From Serratia odorifera (GTDB lineage: Bacteria; Pseudomonadota; Gammaproteobacteria; Enterobacterales; Enterobacteriaceae): DNA of 64,000 nucleotides. The translations under genes and the position numbers were made by a program. The notes below the pieces were generated by a model, which was given only the letters and a program-made list of their open reading frames with translations, did no database searches and was not told the DNA's origin. The stretch covers positions 4,836,001 through 4,900,000 of the forward strand of contig NZ_LR134117.1 in assembly GCF_900635445.1 (NCBI RefSeq), read 5' to 3'. Positions 27,752 through 37,240 of this stretch are shown here, piece by piece (position 1 is the stretch's first letter; each line of letters starts with the position of its first letter).

Positions 27752-28939
27752 TTAACCTTCGATTAATTTATCAATCTGCTCGACAAACGGTTGTAATTGC
27801 GTGGCCCAGCTTTGATTGCGTGCAATGAAGGCCTTGCCGTTTAGCGAAATGCGTTGATAGTAGTCTTGATTGCTGTTCAGTTTCAAAACTGCCTGTACGT
27901 AGTCGTCTACGCTTTCGGCAATGATCAGATCCCGATCCGGCTGCGCATGGATGCCTTCATAACCGACGGAAGAAACAATCGCCGGAATGCCATGCGCCAT
28001 ATATTCCAGCACTTTGTTTTGCACGCCGGCGCCAAGGCGCACGGAACAGATACCGGCCAGTGCCGGCACCGTATAATGACCGATGTCTTCGATCTCCCCC
28101 GTCACTTCAACGCCTGGGTACTGCAGCAGGCTCTTGATGCTGCTTTCTTGGATACGGCCAATCACCACGAAGGTATAATCGCCATGCTGGCGTAATACCG
28201 GCATCACTTTACTGGCAAACCACAGGGCGGCATCCATGTTCTGCACGGAATTCATATTGCCGATAAAGACCAAACGTTTTGAATCATTCTTTTCGCTGTT
28301 AGTGTAGGACGACATATCTACGCCGTTAGAACACACCAAAACTTTATTATCGTAGTTATTTTTATATAAATATTCTTTGTCTACTTTAGAAACAAATACT
28401 GCCAAATCAATTTTTTCGATTAATTGTCTTTCATAACAGTTCAAGCGATTTTGCTCGAGCGAGTAAATGAAGTTTTTTAACCCCGCCTTACCCGCGACCT
28501 GACGCACCCGTTCGTAATTCATCGAGATGGCGTCGGTCATCTCTACCACTTTAGGTTGGGGAAGATTAACGATGTATTCGCTGGTGCGCACCAGGTGCGC
28601 CAATAACAGCTGACACTCTCTGGCCTTGCTATTGACCAGCTGTTGAAACTCGTCCGAACGGTAGTAGGCAATCTGCAATGGCGTACGTTTAAAAACGTTT
28701 ACCATTGTCAGCAGCGTGTTCAGTCGGGATTTCCAGGTGGGCAACATGACGCGATGCACTTCTGAAAATACGCCGTCCTGCGGCACCGGATAGTTTAATT
28801 CGCTTGGCGTTTCACAGAGAGAGACCAGAATCAATTCATACTTTTTGGCGAGTTCTTTGCAAATATTAAATATTCTCAAACGGTCACCGCCAATTACCGG
28901 ATATGGAAACCGCGGGGTGACTATCAAAATTTTATTCAC
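27752..28939 (-). CDS. GT4-like glycosyltransferase (O-antigen)
   Basis: Cytoplasmic-face glycosyltransferase with GT-B fold, 395 residues. The N-terminal TPRFPYPVIGGDRLR glycine-rich loop, the central LVFIGNMNSVQNMDAALWFA, and C-terminal LGAGVQNKVLEYMAHGIPAIVSS (nucleotide-sugar-binding E-x7-E-like region) place it in GT4/Glyco_trans_1_4. It resembles proteins annotated as exosortase/PEP-CTERM-type sugar transferases. The donor is unknown; mannose from the adjacent manC is plausible. It overlaps the next upstream gene by eight bases. Confidence 0.82.
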   Translation of the reverse strand: MNKILIVTPRFPYPVIGGDRLRIFNICKELAKKYELILVSLCETPSELNYPVPQDGVFSEVHRVMLPTWKSRLNTLLTMVNVFKRTPLQIAYYRSDEFQQLVNSKARECQLLLAHLVRTSEYIVNLPQPKVVEMTDAISMNYERVRQVAGKAGLKNFIYSLEQNRLNCYERQLIEKIDLAVFVSKVDKEYLYKNNYDNKVLVCSNGVDMSSYTNSEKNDSKRLVFIGNMNSVQNMDAALWFASKVMPVLRQHGDYTFVVIGRIQESSIKSLLQYPGVEVTGEIEDIGHYTVPALAGICSVRLGAGVQNKVLEYMAHGIPAIVSSVGYEGIHAQPDRDLIIAESVDDYVQAVLKLNSNQDYYQRISLNGKAFIARNQSWATQLQPFVEQIDKLIEG

Positions 28940-29963
28940 CGTTCCCTCTCTTCAGTAGACGGTTTAATTCACTTTCTATTTGATGATGCTCTTGCGGCGC
29001 ACGCGGCGAATAAAACGCGTCGCCAAACCCTTGCCCCAAGAAACGCTCCATGGCGGCCAGCCCTTGCTTGAAGTCATGGCCGTCGCGGTACAGCCAGACA
29101 AATTCGTCACGCTGCTCTTTGAAGGTAGCAATGTCGGACGCCAGGACCAGTTTACCGGCCAGTTTACCTTCGGCAATGGTACGCCCGTACCCTTCGTTAA
29201 GCGAATGCGCCCAGACAAACGAACAAGAGTGATACAGTGCGACAATGTCTTCATCGGCAATCTGCGGATAGATGGTCACGTGCTGCTGAATAGCCGCGAA
29301 CTCGGGCCGTGCGAGCATCGAACGATCGCCGCTCATGCCAATCACCCGCAGCGGCAGCTGGCGGTATAACCCGCTTTGCAGGTAAAGCATCAGCGCGCCG
29401 TGGAAATCTTTGTTTTCGCCGCGTCCGGAACACAGCAGGATGAACTTTTCATCCGAAGGGCTGGTTTTGGCAATCAGGCTCTCGAAGCGATAAAAACCGT
29501 TGAGTAAAACGCGCTTTTCACACGCCGGGAAGCAGTTATAGATATTGGCCTGCCGCAAGATCGCCTGGGAAACAAAAAACACCTTGCGCTTCAAGGCGCA
29601 GGCAAACTGCTGACTGATACGAATATACAACGCCGCAAAGCTGGTTTTTTTATTCGGGATAAAGTCATGCACCACCATCACCGACTTTGGCGAGAGCGCC
29701 CCCAACAGGGCGATCGAATTATAAGGATAAATGGTGACTGTCGCCCGTGAAAACCAGGCGTAAAGCGGTACGTAGCATTGCTCGAACAGTACAAAGAGAA
29801 TATTAATCAGCCCGCGTGGCAGCTTGTACCATAAACGAGGCATGCGCAGCTGGACACACTCATAGCCCAGTTTATTCAGGGCAAACGCAAGATTGTCACA
29901 GTATACCGGGATACCTCGATGCAGGTAGCCAGAGAAAAAATTGTTAATCAAGATTTTTTTCAT
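28932..29963 (-). CDS. GT4-family glycosyltransferase (O-antigen)
   Basis: Glycosyltransferase of 343 residues with a GT-B layout. The N-terminal domain contains VMVVHDFIPNKKTS, and the C-terminal donor domain has ICSGRGENKDF-like (LLCSGRGENKDF) and SLNEGYGRTIAEGKLAGK, the GT4 E-x7-E motif. It resembles mannosyl- or rhamnosyltransferases of the WbaZ/MtfB type, but the linkage cannot be deduced. It overlaps wzy by 20 bases upstream and the next glycosyltransferase by eight bases, so it is tightly coupled in the operon. Confidence 0.82.
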   Translation of the reverse strand: MKKILINNFFSGYLHRGIPVYCDNLAFALNKLGYECVQLRMPRLWYKLPRGLINILFVLFEQCYVPLYAWFSRATVTIYPYNSIALLGALSPKSVMVVHDFIPNKKTSFAALYIRISQQFACALKRKVFFVSQAILRQANIYNCFPACEKRVLLNGFYRFESLIAKTSPSDEKFILLCSGRGENKDFHGALMLYLQSGLYRQLPLRVIGMSGDRSMLARPEFAAIQQHVTIYPQIADEDIVALYHSCSFVWAHSLNEGYGRTIAEGKLAGKLVLASDIATFKEQRDEFVWLYRDGHDFKQGLAAMERFLGQGFGDAFYSPRAPQEHHQIESELNRLLKRGNGE

Positions 29964-31293
29964 CAGATTGCTGTGGCCTTACAAAAAAAAGATAGGAAAT
30001 CAAAATAACGGGCAACGCTTTAAACAACGAGACGAAGGGTTGAACCATCTCCGCGCGGGTCGTATAGAACAGGAACGGCAGCATGGCGATACCGCACAGG
30101 TTCAGGATTGGATTGCGCGTTTGTAATAATTTATCAATCACCACGATAAACAGGATGCAATAGCCGAACAGCACCAGCGGGAACAGCACCGTGGAGACAA
30201 TCATCGACTCAAGCAGAATCGACGATGACAGGGCAATCCCCTCGCTGGCACCGGAGAGCGCCACATGGGTATAGGCCTGTGCAACCGTTGCGTCACCGCT
30301 ACCGATGCCAATCAGATCGAAGAACTGTCTGAACACCAGGGCCGGGTCGACGCCGGCCAACACCTCCGGCCCGCTCGACATTTGCAGTACGTCCTTGATG
30401 CCAAACACGGTCGAAGAAAGCGAATCCAGCACGATCAGCAGGTAGCTGGTGAAATCGATGGTAAAACCTTCACGCACGTATGACACCACGCTGAGCAACA
30501 CAAACACCGCGATCACCGGTACCACCCCGGTCATACGCTTAAACAGCTGGTAACCCCGTTGTCTGTTTTGTATTGCCACCAAAATGAACAGCGCCATCAA
30601 TGAGAAGAAAAACTTGTTCCTGACGCCGATCACCAGATCCGAGGCAATCATCAACAAGCCAATGAACTTCACCTTTTTAGAGCTGGGGAACAGGAACACC
30701 GCCAGACCGAGCACATTGGAGAACCCGCTGATCGAACGAATGATAAACGGCACCGAGGCGTGCAACTCATCGCCCTCGGTATAAATCGCCAAGTGACCCA
30801 GCCCGGAAGAAATCAGGAATGATGCGTAGACAAATATTTTATAAAACTGGCAAACCGCCACCAGCAGAAACACCAGATAGAAAATCTGGCTTAACTGATA
30901 CTCGTTGCGCCAGGTCGTGGCCTTGACCTCAAACAGAGGACAGCAGGCAAACAGGAACAGGTTGACCCAGATAACCGACAGTAAAAAAAGCTGAAAATTG
31001 GCGTCCGTGGTCGTATAGATAAGATAGACCGCCGGTATGCCCAGTATCAGCGAAAACATAAAGCAGAACATCAGCGCCAGCGAGAAGTAACGTATCCGGT
31101 TAAAGTAGAAAAACGCCAACACGCTGAAGAAGAGGATACTGACGATGGCAAAGGTAATATTTCTATTACTGTCGAGCAGGTTCAGCGCCGAGGTTATCGC
31201 CATGAAAACCGCAAACAGCGCGGCAAGAGAAAATGTCAAAACGACATTTTGCTTCCTCATGTCTATCTGCAGGGGGGAATAGGTTTGGCTCAT
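29944..31293 (-). CDS. wzy: O-antigen polymerase
   Basis: Polytopic inner-membrane protein of 449 residues with about ten to twelve hydrophobic segments and a large extracytoplasmic loop (res ~290-380). This is the Wzy topology; primary sequence conservation is low, so assignment rests on topology and context. ATG 31293 overlaps the wzx stop as ATGA, which is why it is preferred to any start further upstream. It should polymerise the short O-unit exported by the neighbouring Wzx, with length set by WzzB. Confidence 0.85.
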   Translation of the reverse strand: MSQTYSPLQIDMRKQNVVLTFSLAALFAVFMAITSALNLLDSNRNITFAIVSILFFSVLAFFYFNRIRYFSLALMFCFMFSLILGIPAVYLIYTTTDANFQLFLLSVIWVNLFLFACCPLFEVKATTWRNEYQLSQIFYLVFLLVAVCQFYKIFVYASFLISSGLGHLAIYTEGDELHASVPFIIRSISGFSNVLGLAVFLFPSSKKVKFIGLLMIASDLVIGVRNKFFFSLMALFILVAIQNRQRGYQLFKRMTGVVPVIAVFVLLSVVSYVREGFTIDFTSYLLIVLDSLSSTVFGIKDVLQMSSGPEVLAGVDPALVFRQFFDLIGIGSGDATVAQAYTHVALSGASEGIALSSSILLESMIVSTVLFPLVLFGYCILFIVVIDKLLQTRNPILNLCGIAMLPFLFYTTRAEMVQPFVSLFKALPVILISYLFFVRPQQSDEKNLD

Positions 31294-32524
31294 AAAGTAG
31301 GCTTGTCTTTTTTCATATAGATAAACAGGAAGAGTAATAAGCAGACAAAACTGATCGACTCTACCAGCAGAATAGAGCCTGCGGTGCCAGTCACCCCCCA
31401 ACGGGTGGTGGCATAGTACATCGCCGGCAATGCGACGATAAAGCACAGAATGGAGGTAAACAGACCGACCTTGAATAACCCTTGCGATTGCAGCATTGCC
31501 GTCAGCGCGCCGTTAACGCACTTGACCGCGGCAATCATTAAGAAGATCACGATCAGGCTTTGGTATACGCATTATCCAGCAGGAAATACTTGCCAAACAG
31601 CAGTATCAACAGGTAATAAGCGAGCGTCGAAAATAGGGTGTAGCCAATAATCAAGCCGAAAAACTTGGTTAACAACGCCGAGCAATTACGATTGAAACCG
31701 AGCGGAATACCGCAGAACTTGGCATATGCCACCGTCGACAGCACCGATGACACCATCACCAGCGGATCGACCATGCGGAAAACCTGCCCATAGGCAGCCA
31801 GGTTTTCCGGCGAGAAATGCTTGATGTAGAAGTTATCCAGACGGCTGTAAAATATGACGATAACCGCAGTAAGCCCAATGCTGTAGGTATGTCGATAGAG
31901 CGGCGCAATCTCTTTTAACCGGCTGAGGCGCAATACCCGCAGCCAGGAAAAATCGGTGGCGAACATCAGTTTACTCACCACCAGCAACGAGAAGATCACC
32001 TCAACGCACAGATATACCCAGGGTGATAACGCCATGGCCGAAAAATAACTGATGGCAAAAAACACCCCCAGTAACAACGTGGCCAAAATAACCCGATCCA
32101 ACAGCATGCGGTTATTGTTCTGCGACTGAAAATAACTGACTGCCAGATTAAATAATAACGAGAAAGGCAACACCAGCGCTAATGGCAGCAGGAAACCTGC
32201 CTCATAGCCTTGGAAAATCAACACGGAAAAAACCACCAGGCTGACGATCACACCAACGCTGATCTTTTGTAAACACACCAACTCAAGCAACCGCGTTCTT
32301 TCTTGCTGCTGTAATTCGGTATAACGACGGATAACAAATACATCGACACCGAAATCAACCACGATCCGCATGATTTCGATGATACCGACCAGCAGCACAA
32401 AGTCCCCGCCGTTTTCGATACCTAAAGAACGGGTAATAAGGATAATGGCCAGCGTTTTAAGACTGAAATAACATATTTTATTAATCAGCGAATAAAAACC
32501 ATCTGATAATATTTCTTTAATCAT
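31290..32524 (-). CDS. wzx: O-antigen flippase, one frameshift near the 3' end
   Basis: Polysaccharide-transporter (MOP) family flippase for the undecaprenyl-linked O-unit. It has about twelve membrane segments; the RSLGIENGGDFVLLVGI start is typical. The frame breaks at about 31560, where one A is missing (ACCAAAGCC for ACCAAAAGCC). Restoring it joins ...LLDNAYTKS to LIVIFLMIAAVKCVNGAL and gives about 411 residues. It is the first gene after the JUMPstart element at 32756. The start follows a weak ribosome site. Confidence 0.87.
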
Positions 32525-33200
32525 TTTACTACTCAGCCATGCGCTTGTTTATTACTCAAACCTGTTTCAGAAGGCCACGGTTTGACGAAAATGGCATTAT
32601 TTCTGGCTTAACTCGCCAGCAAACAATGAAGAAAATTTAACAGATAGCCGTACTGCGTAATGAAAACCGTTTACATTATACGCCGGCGACTTGTTTGGTT
32701 CGGAAATAACATCGGGGTTTAAACCTGCAACACGCCTCGACAGCGCCGATTTTATGCACGCTACCGCCCTTGGCTTGCAGCTACCAATGCACTGGGGATT
32801 TCATAAACGGCGTTCATCGACCAAAAACGCCCGGCTTGACGTCCAGTTTCTACCAGCGCGTGTCAATTAGATAACCGCTGTTAATACATTTACTAAACAA
32901 ATTTGGCCAATGTTACCATAGCGACTGAAACACCAACAGCGCCGCTGGCCAGCGATAGTAGGCCGTTTTCCCCTCGCCAGCAAATACAAATGATTTAAAA
33001 AAAACCGATTGCCTGATTTGCCTCCGCTAAGACATATCTTAGCGCTTGCCCTGCCCGACGCCGGAACCGCATATTTAATTTGCGCCTCAGTTGGCCGAGT
33101 CAAATAGCGATCTGATGCACCAGCGGATAATAACGCACGTTATTACCTTACCGGCAAAGCTTATTCCGCAGCGGATCCGCTTGCCAGCAACGGGTTGACT
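32525..33200 (-). promoter_or_regulatory. O-antigen operon promoter region (no gene)
   Basis: About 675 bp lies between galE and wzx. It holds the JUMPstart/ops element (32756-32794). It also holds an 8-bp perfect inverted repeat, CGCTAAGA-cata-TCTTAGCG (33025-33044). The 12-bp palindrome AGCGGATCCGCT (33169-33180) follows the galE stop in the direction of transcription. A 78-codon open frame at 32867-33103 shows no protein features. The operon promoter is expected upstream of JUMPstart (higher coordinates), as in enteric O-antigen loci. Confidence 0.6.
32756..32794 (-). promoter_or_regulatory. JUMPstart / ops element (RfaH antitermination)
   Basis: On the minus strand this reads CAGTGCATTGGTAGCTGC then AAGCCAAGGGCGGTAGCGTGC. 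It contains the ops core GGCGGTAGCGT and the preceding JUMPstart consensus almost perfectly. RNA polymerase pauses here and recruits RfaH, allowing read-through of long surface-polysaccharide operons. It lies 232 bp upstream of wzx in the correct orientation. No equally good copy was found upstream of the capsule operon. Confidence 0.95.
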
Positions 33201-34216
33201 TTACTTTTTATATCCCTGGGGATTGTTGCTCTGCCAGTTCCAGGTATCACGCATCATTTCATCAATGCCGCGTTTGACTTCCCAACCCAGCTCCCGCTTG
33301 GCCAACGCGGCATCGGCCCAGAACGCCGGCAGGTCGCCGTCTCGGCGTGGCAGAATTTGATAGGGGATCGTTACCCCAGCGGCTTTTTCAAAGGCATGAA
33401 CCATCTCCAGCACCGAGTAACCGACCCCGGCGCCGAGATTGTAGGCTTTGCAGCCGCTGTTGCCGTTTAAATGATCCATCGCCATCAGATGCCCTTCGGC
33501 CAGATCCATAACGTGAATGTAATCACGCACCCCGGTGCCATCCTTGGTCGGATAGTCGCCGCCAAAGATACCGAGCTTCTCCAGTTTGCCGATGGCCACT
33601 TGCGCAATGTACGGCAACAGGTTGTTAGGAATACCGTTCGGATCTTCACCGATAAGCCCGAAGGATGCGCTCCCACCGGGTTGAAGTAGCGCAGCGCGAT
33701 AATGGAAAACGCCGGCTCGGCCTTGGCGAAATCCTGCAGAATCTGCTCGACCATCAGCTTTGAGGTGCCGTAAGGGCTGGTTGTGCCGCCGATCGGCGTG
33801 GTTTCTACGTACGGTACCGGCGCATTGGCGCCATAGACGGTGGCAGAAGAACTGAAGATAAACTGGTGTACGCCGGCCTCGCGCATCGCCTGCAGCAGAA
33901 CCAGGGTGCCGGCAACGTTGTTCTGGTAATATTCTAACGGCTTGCGGGTAGACTCACCGACCGCCTTCAGACCGGCAAAATGAATCACCGAGGAGATGTC
34001 ATGCGCGTCAAAAATGCGCTTTAGGCATACGCGATCCTGGATATCGCCCTGATAGAACACCGCGGCCTTGCCGGTTAATTGTTCGACCCGGTGCAGAGAT
34101 ACCTCGGATGCGTTCGACAAGTTATCCAGTACTACGACATTTTCACCACGCTCTAACAGCGCCAATACGGTATGTGACCCAATATAGCCGGCACCGCCGG
34201 TGACCAAAATCGCCAT
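33201..34216 (-). CDS. galE: UDP-glucose 4-epimerase, one frameshift
   Basis: Extended SDR enzyme interconverting UDP-Glc and UDP-Gal (or the GlcNAc/GalNAc pair). The NAD-binding start MAILVTGGAGYIGSHT, SSSATVYG and the catalytic TSPYGTSK (YxxxK) are present. The frame is lost at about 33653, where one base is missing (GGCTTATCGG for GGCTTAATCGG on the coding strand, in the GLIGEDPNGIPNNL motif). Corrected length is ~338 residues, the usual size. It stands alone between the lipBCD operon and the JUMPstart, so it has its own promoter. It can supply galactose donors to either polysaccharide. Confidence 0.92.
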
Positions 34217-34435
34217 AACTTCTCCTCATTTGTGCCCGATGGCACGATATAGTTCGAACTCAGCTGCCTTATTCTACTCCTTAATTATCTTTCTGTGTGC
34301 TAACTGTCACTGTCATCAAAGTAGAAATGGACAAAAAAACCGCGGGTTGCTGCGGTCAACCTTCACGTCCGAGGTCATAAGGCTGGATGAGAGTAAAACG
34401 AGGCCGCGCCGAGATCTGTCAGAAAGAACTGAAAA

Positions 34436-34463
34436 GGCCCGACGGTAAGACACCGTCAGGCCG
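34436..34463 (-). terminator. lipBCD terminator
   Basis: On the minus strand GGCCTGACGGT pairs with ACCGTCGGGCC across a short loop (one mismatch) and is followed by TTTT. It lies just after the lipD stop at 34473. Confidence 0.8.
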
Positions 34464-34472
34464 GGGAAATGC

Positions 34473-35852
34473 CTACTTCGCCCGCGCGAAATACTGCGCT
34501 ACGCGTTTCACATCGTTCTCATCAAGGGTGCCGGAATCGCTCAGCAAGGTGATCCAGGATTTTATGTAGGTGTATTTGGCCGACGCCAGATCGCGTTGCG
34601 CACTGTACAGTTGCTGCTCGGCGTTGAGCACGTCAACGTTGACACGCTGCCCGGCCAGCACGCTTTTACGCGTGGCCTCCACCTGCGTGGTGGCCGATTT
34701 GACCGCCAGCTCATAGGCCGCCAGCTTGGCGCGACTACTGATGCACAAATTAAACTGTTTACGCAAATCGTTGAGCGTGGTGCCTACCTGCGCATCCATC
34801 TCGTACATCGCCTGACCATAGCGTGCCGCCGCCTGGCGGGTCGAGGCGGCGACACCGCCGCCCGAATAGATCGGCATGCTGACCTGCACGCCAATGCTGT
34901 CGGTGCGGTATTTCTGGTTGACGGTGTTATCGCTGCTGGAGTCATTCTCGGAATGGCTGGCGTAAATCTGTACCTGCGGCATAAAGCCGGCACGACTGCG
35001 TTCCACATCGTACTTGGCTGCATCCACCCCATGACGCGAAGCCGCCAGTTCCGGGTTGTTCTGCATGGCAATTTTCTGCCACTCCTCAAACTTGGAGGGG
35101 ATCAACGGCGCGATCTGGAATATGCCCGGCCGCAATACCTGTAACTCGTCAAACTGGCTGAGCGGCATGCCGATGATCACTTCCAGTTCCCGCTGCGCCG
35201 CGTCCAGCGCGTCGCGTGCTTCGATCTCCTGCGCTTCGGCCAGGCTATAACGCGCCTGCGTTTCGGACAGGTCGGTGACCGTCCCCTCACCGGCAGTCAG
35301 CAAACGATCGTTGAGCGCCAGCTGTTCTTTATAGGCCGCCTTTTGCGCTTCTGCCAAGGCAATCTGATCTTTGGCATACGCGACTTCGACGTAAGCGCCA
35401 ACCACGCGCACCGCCAGATCCATAAATTTGGCACGGTAACGCTCATCAGACATCAGCGTCTGTGCCACGCCGGCTTTATATCGCGCATAGGCCTCGTAAT
35501 CGAACACCGGCTGGGTCAGCGTCACCGAGCCGGAATAACTGCGATATTGCTGACTGTTGGTGGTCTGGATCGTTTCGCCGGTAAATATATTGCTCTGCGG
35601 TTGTTTCACCGTTTGCCAGTTCTTGGGGGCGTTCTGGTAGTTGAATGCCACTTTTGGCAGCAAGCCGGCTCGACCGATATTTTTGTTTTCGTCCCCTGCC
35701 TGTTTCTCTTTTAATGCCGCCTGGAAGGTCGGATCCTTATCAAGTGCCAGCGAGTATGCGTCCAAAATCCCTATCGAATAAACCGGCGCAGACATCGCAA
35801 ACATACAGGCGCTGGCCACCAGGCCAGTCGCCCGCCGTTTAAATCGATTCAA
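34473..35852 (-). CDS. lipD: TolC-family outer-membrane component of the Lip type I secretion system
   Basis: Outer-membrane channel-tunnel of 459 residues. A signal peptide (MNRFKRRATGLVASACMFAM..PVYS) precedes two TolC/OEP repeats. Motifs include the LPKVAFNYQ strand start, GEGTVTDLSETQARYSLA and GQRVNVDVLNAEQQLYSAQRDLA, typical of TolC/PrtF/LipD. It is the third gene of lipBCD, and its start lies 2 bp after the lipC stop. In S. marcescens the Lip system exports lipase, metalloprotease and the S-layer protein (recalled literature). A terminator follows. Confidence 0.92.
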   Translation of the reverse strand: MNRFKRRATGLVASACMFAMSAPVYSIGILDAYSLALDKDPTFQAALKEKQAGDENKNIGRAGLLPKVAFNYQNAPKNWQTVKQPQSNIFTGETIQTTNSQQYRSYSGSVTLTQPVFDYEAYARYKAGVAQTLMSDERYRAKFMDLAVRVVGAYVEVAYAKDQIALAEAQKAAYKEQLALNDRLLTAGEGTVTDLSETQARYSLAEAQEIEARDALDAAQRELEVIIGMPLSQFDELQVLRPGIFQIAPLIPSKFEEWQKIAMQNNPELAASRHGVDAAKYDVERSRAGFMPQVQIYASHSENDSSSDNTVNQKYRTDSIGVQVSMPIYSGGGVAASTRQAAARYGQAMYEMDAQVGTTLNDLRKQFNLCISSRAKLAAYELAVKSATTQVEATRKSVLAGQRVNVDVLNAEQQLYSAQRDLASAKYTYIKSWITLLSDSGTLDENDVKRVAQYFARAK

Positions 35853-35854
35853 AA

Positions 35855-37186
35855 TTATTCCTCAGTCAATGAAGTATGAGCGCGATCCAAAATAGGTTTA
35901 AACAGGTAACTGAGCAGCGAACGCGAACCGGTTTTAACAAACACCTCAACCGGCATACCCGGCTTGATTTCTTCCGCGTTGAGCTTTTTCATCCCTTCCG
36001 GCGTCACCGTTACCTGCATCTGGTAATAAGGTTCGCCGTTGGCCTTATCCACCAGTCTGTCGGCGGAAATCAGCGTCACCGAGCCTTCTATTTTCGGGGT
36101 TTTGTTCTGATTGAAGGCGGTAAACATCAGATCGACCGGCAAGCCATGATAGACCTTGTCGATCATGTCTACCTTCAAGCGCGCATCCACCACCAGATTG
36201 GCCTGGCTTGGCACCACATCCATCAGGTGATCCCCCGCTCCCACGACGCCCCCCTGAGTGAAGATGGTCAAACCGACCACCGTGCCGTCGACCGGTGAGG
36301 TGATTGCGGTATTGCCCAGATCGAAGTTCGCCATTTCCAGCTTGTTTCTAAATTCACTGGCGTCCATCTGCGTTTGCGCCAGCTGGGTTCGAACCTCCCG
36401 TTGATAATCGGCAAAACGTTGATCCACTTTCTGTTGCGACTCTTGCAGCTGTTTCTGCAGTTGACCAATGCGTCCCAAGGTCTCATCGATGCTGCCATTG
36501 ACTTCGGCAAACTGGCGCTGCACTTCCAGATAGCGGTTGCGCGGCAGATAGCCGTCTGCCGCCAGCTGTTTCATGCTGTTCATCTGCTCGCGCAGGCTGG
36601 CAAGCTGGATGTTTTTATTGACCTTGGAATCCTGCAACCCTTTCAACTGGAAGCGCATGCCATCCATCGATTGTTTATAACCATCAATTTCGCTTTGCAG
36701 GCCGAGGCGACGTGAATGGAACAGCTGGTTTTGCAGCGCAATGATTTCCGCTACCCGCGGCTGCGTTTGCAACTGCAGCAGTACCGGTGAAAAGGTGACT
36801 TTATCCAGCCCATCGCGTTCGGCCAGCAGTCTGCCCTCCGTCGCCAGGGTGGTGTAATACTGATCGCGCAGTGAATCAACCTGCGCCTGCGCCTGTACCT
36901 GGCTCAGCTGTACCAATACTTCGCCGGCCTTGACCTTGTCGCCTTCTTTTACCGCGATGTTTTTGATGATACCGCTGGCCGGCGCCTGCACCGTTTTGCG
37001 GTTACCGGACACGATCACCGAGCCTGGTGACGCCACGCCTTTGTCCAACGGCGCGAAGGCCGCCCAGGCGAAGAAGCCAAACAGCCCCCACGCCACCACC
37101 AGCCACCCCATGCGGGTAAAACGACGTTCATCCTGCGGGATCTGCTGTGAATACGAGTCCTGCGGCTCGCCAATTTGCATAGACAT
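35855..37186 (-). CDS. lipC: membrane fusion protein of the Lip type I secretion system
   Basis: HlyD-family periplasmic adaptor of 443 residues that joins LipB to LipD. One N-terminal membrane segment (MGWLVVAWGLFGFFAWAAFA) is followed by a lipoyl-type hairpin (VQAPASGIIKNIAVKEGDKV), a long coiled coil (res ~140-290) and a beta-barrel ending in KPGMPVEVFVKTG, the family signature. ATG 37186 is chosen because AAGGAGTTGGT precedes it and the protein then matches the PrtE/LipC length; the in-frame extension to 37222 is not used. Confidence 0.92.
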   Translation of the reverse strand: MSMQIGEPQDSYSQQIPQDERRFTRMGWLVVAWGLFGFFAWAAFAPLDKGVASPGSVIVSGNRKTVQAPASGIIKNIAVKEGDKVKAGEVLVQLSQVQAQAQVDSLRDQYYTTLATEGRLLAERDGLDKVTFSPVLLQLQTQPRVAEIIALQNQLFHSRRLGLQSEIDGYKQSMDGMRFQLKGLQDSKVNKNIQLASLREQMNSMKQLAADGYLPRNRYLEVQRQFAEVNGSIDETLGRIGQLQKQLQESQQKVDQRFADYQREVRTQLAQTQMDASEFRNKLEMANFDLGNTAITSPVDGTVVGLTIFTQGGVVGAGDHLMDVVPSQANLVVDARLKVDMIDKVYHGLPVDLMFTAFNQNKTPKIEGSVTLISADRLVDKANGEPYYQMQVTVTPEGMKKLNAEEIKPGMPVEVFVKTGSRSLLSYLFKPILDRAHTSLTEE

Positions 37187-37240
37187 ACCAACTCCTTTGA
37201 CTGCAGGCGGCCATGACAGCACCGCCGGGCAAGTTCACAA

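Noticed and set aside
32867..33103. 78-codon minus-strand open frame between galE and wzx
   Set aside because: Composition and content look non-coding, and it lies upstream of the JUMPstart in an O-antigen promoter region.
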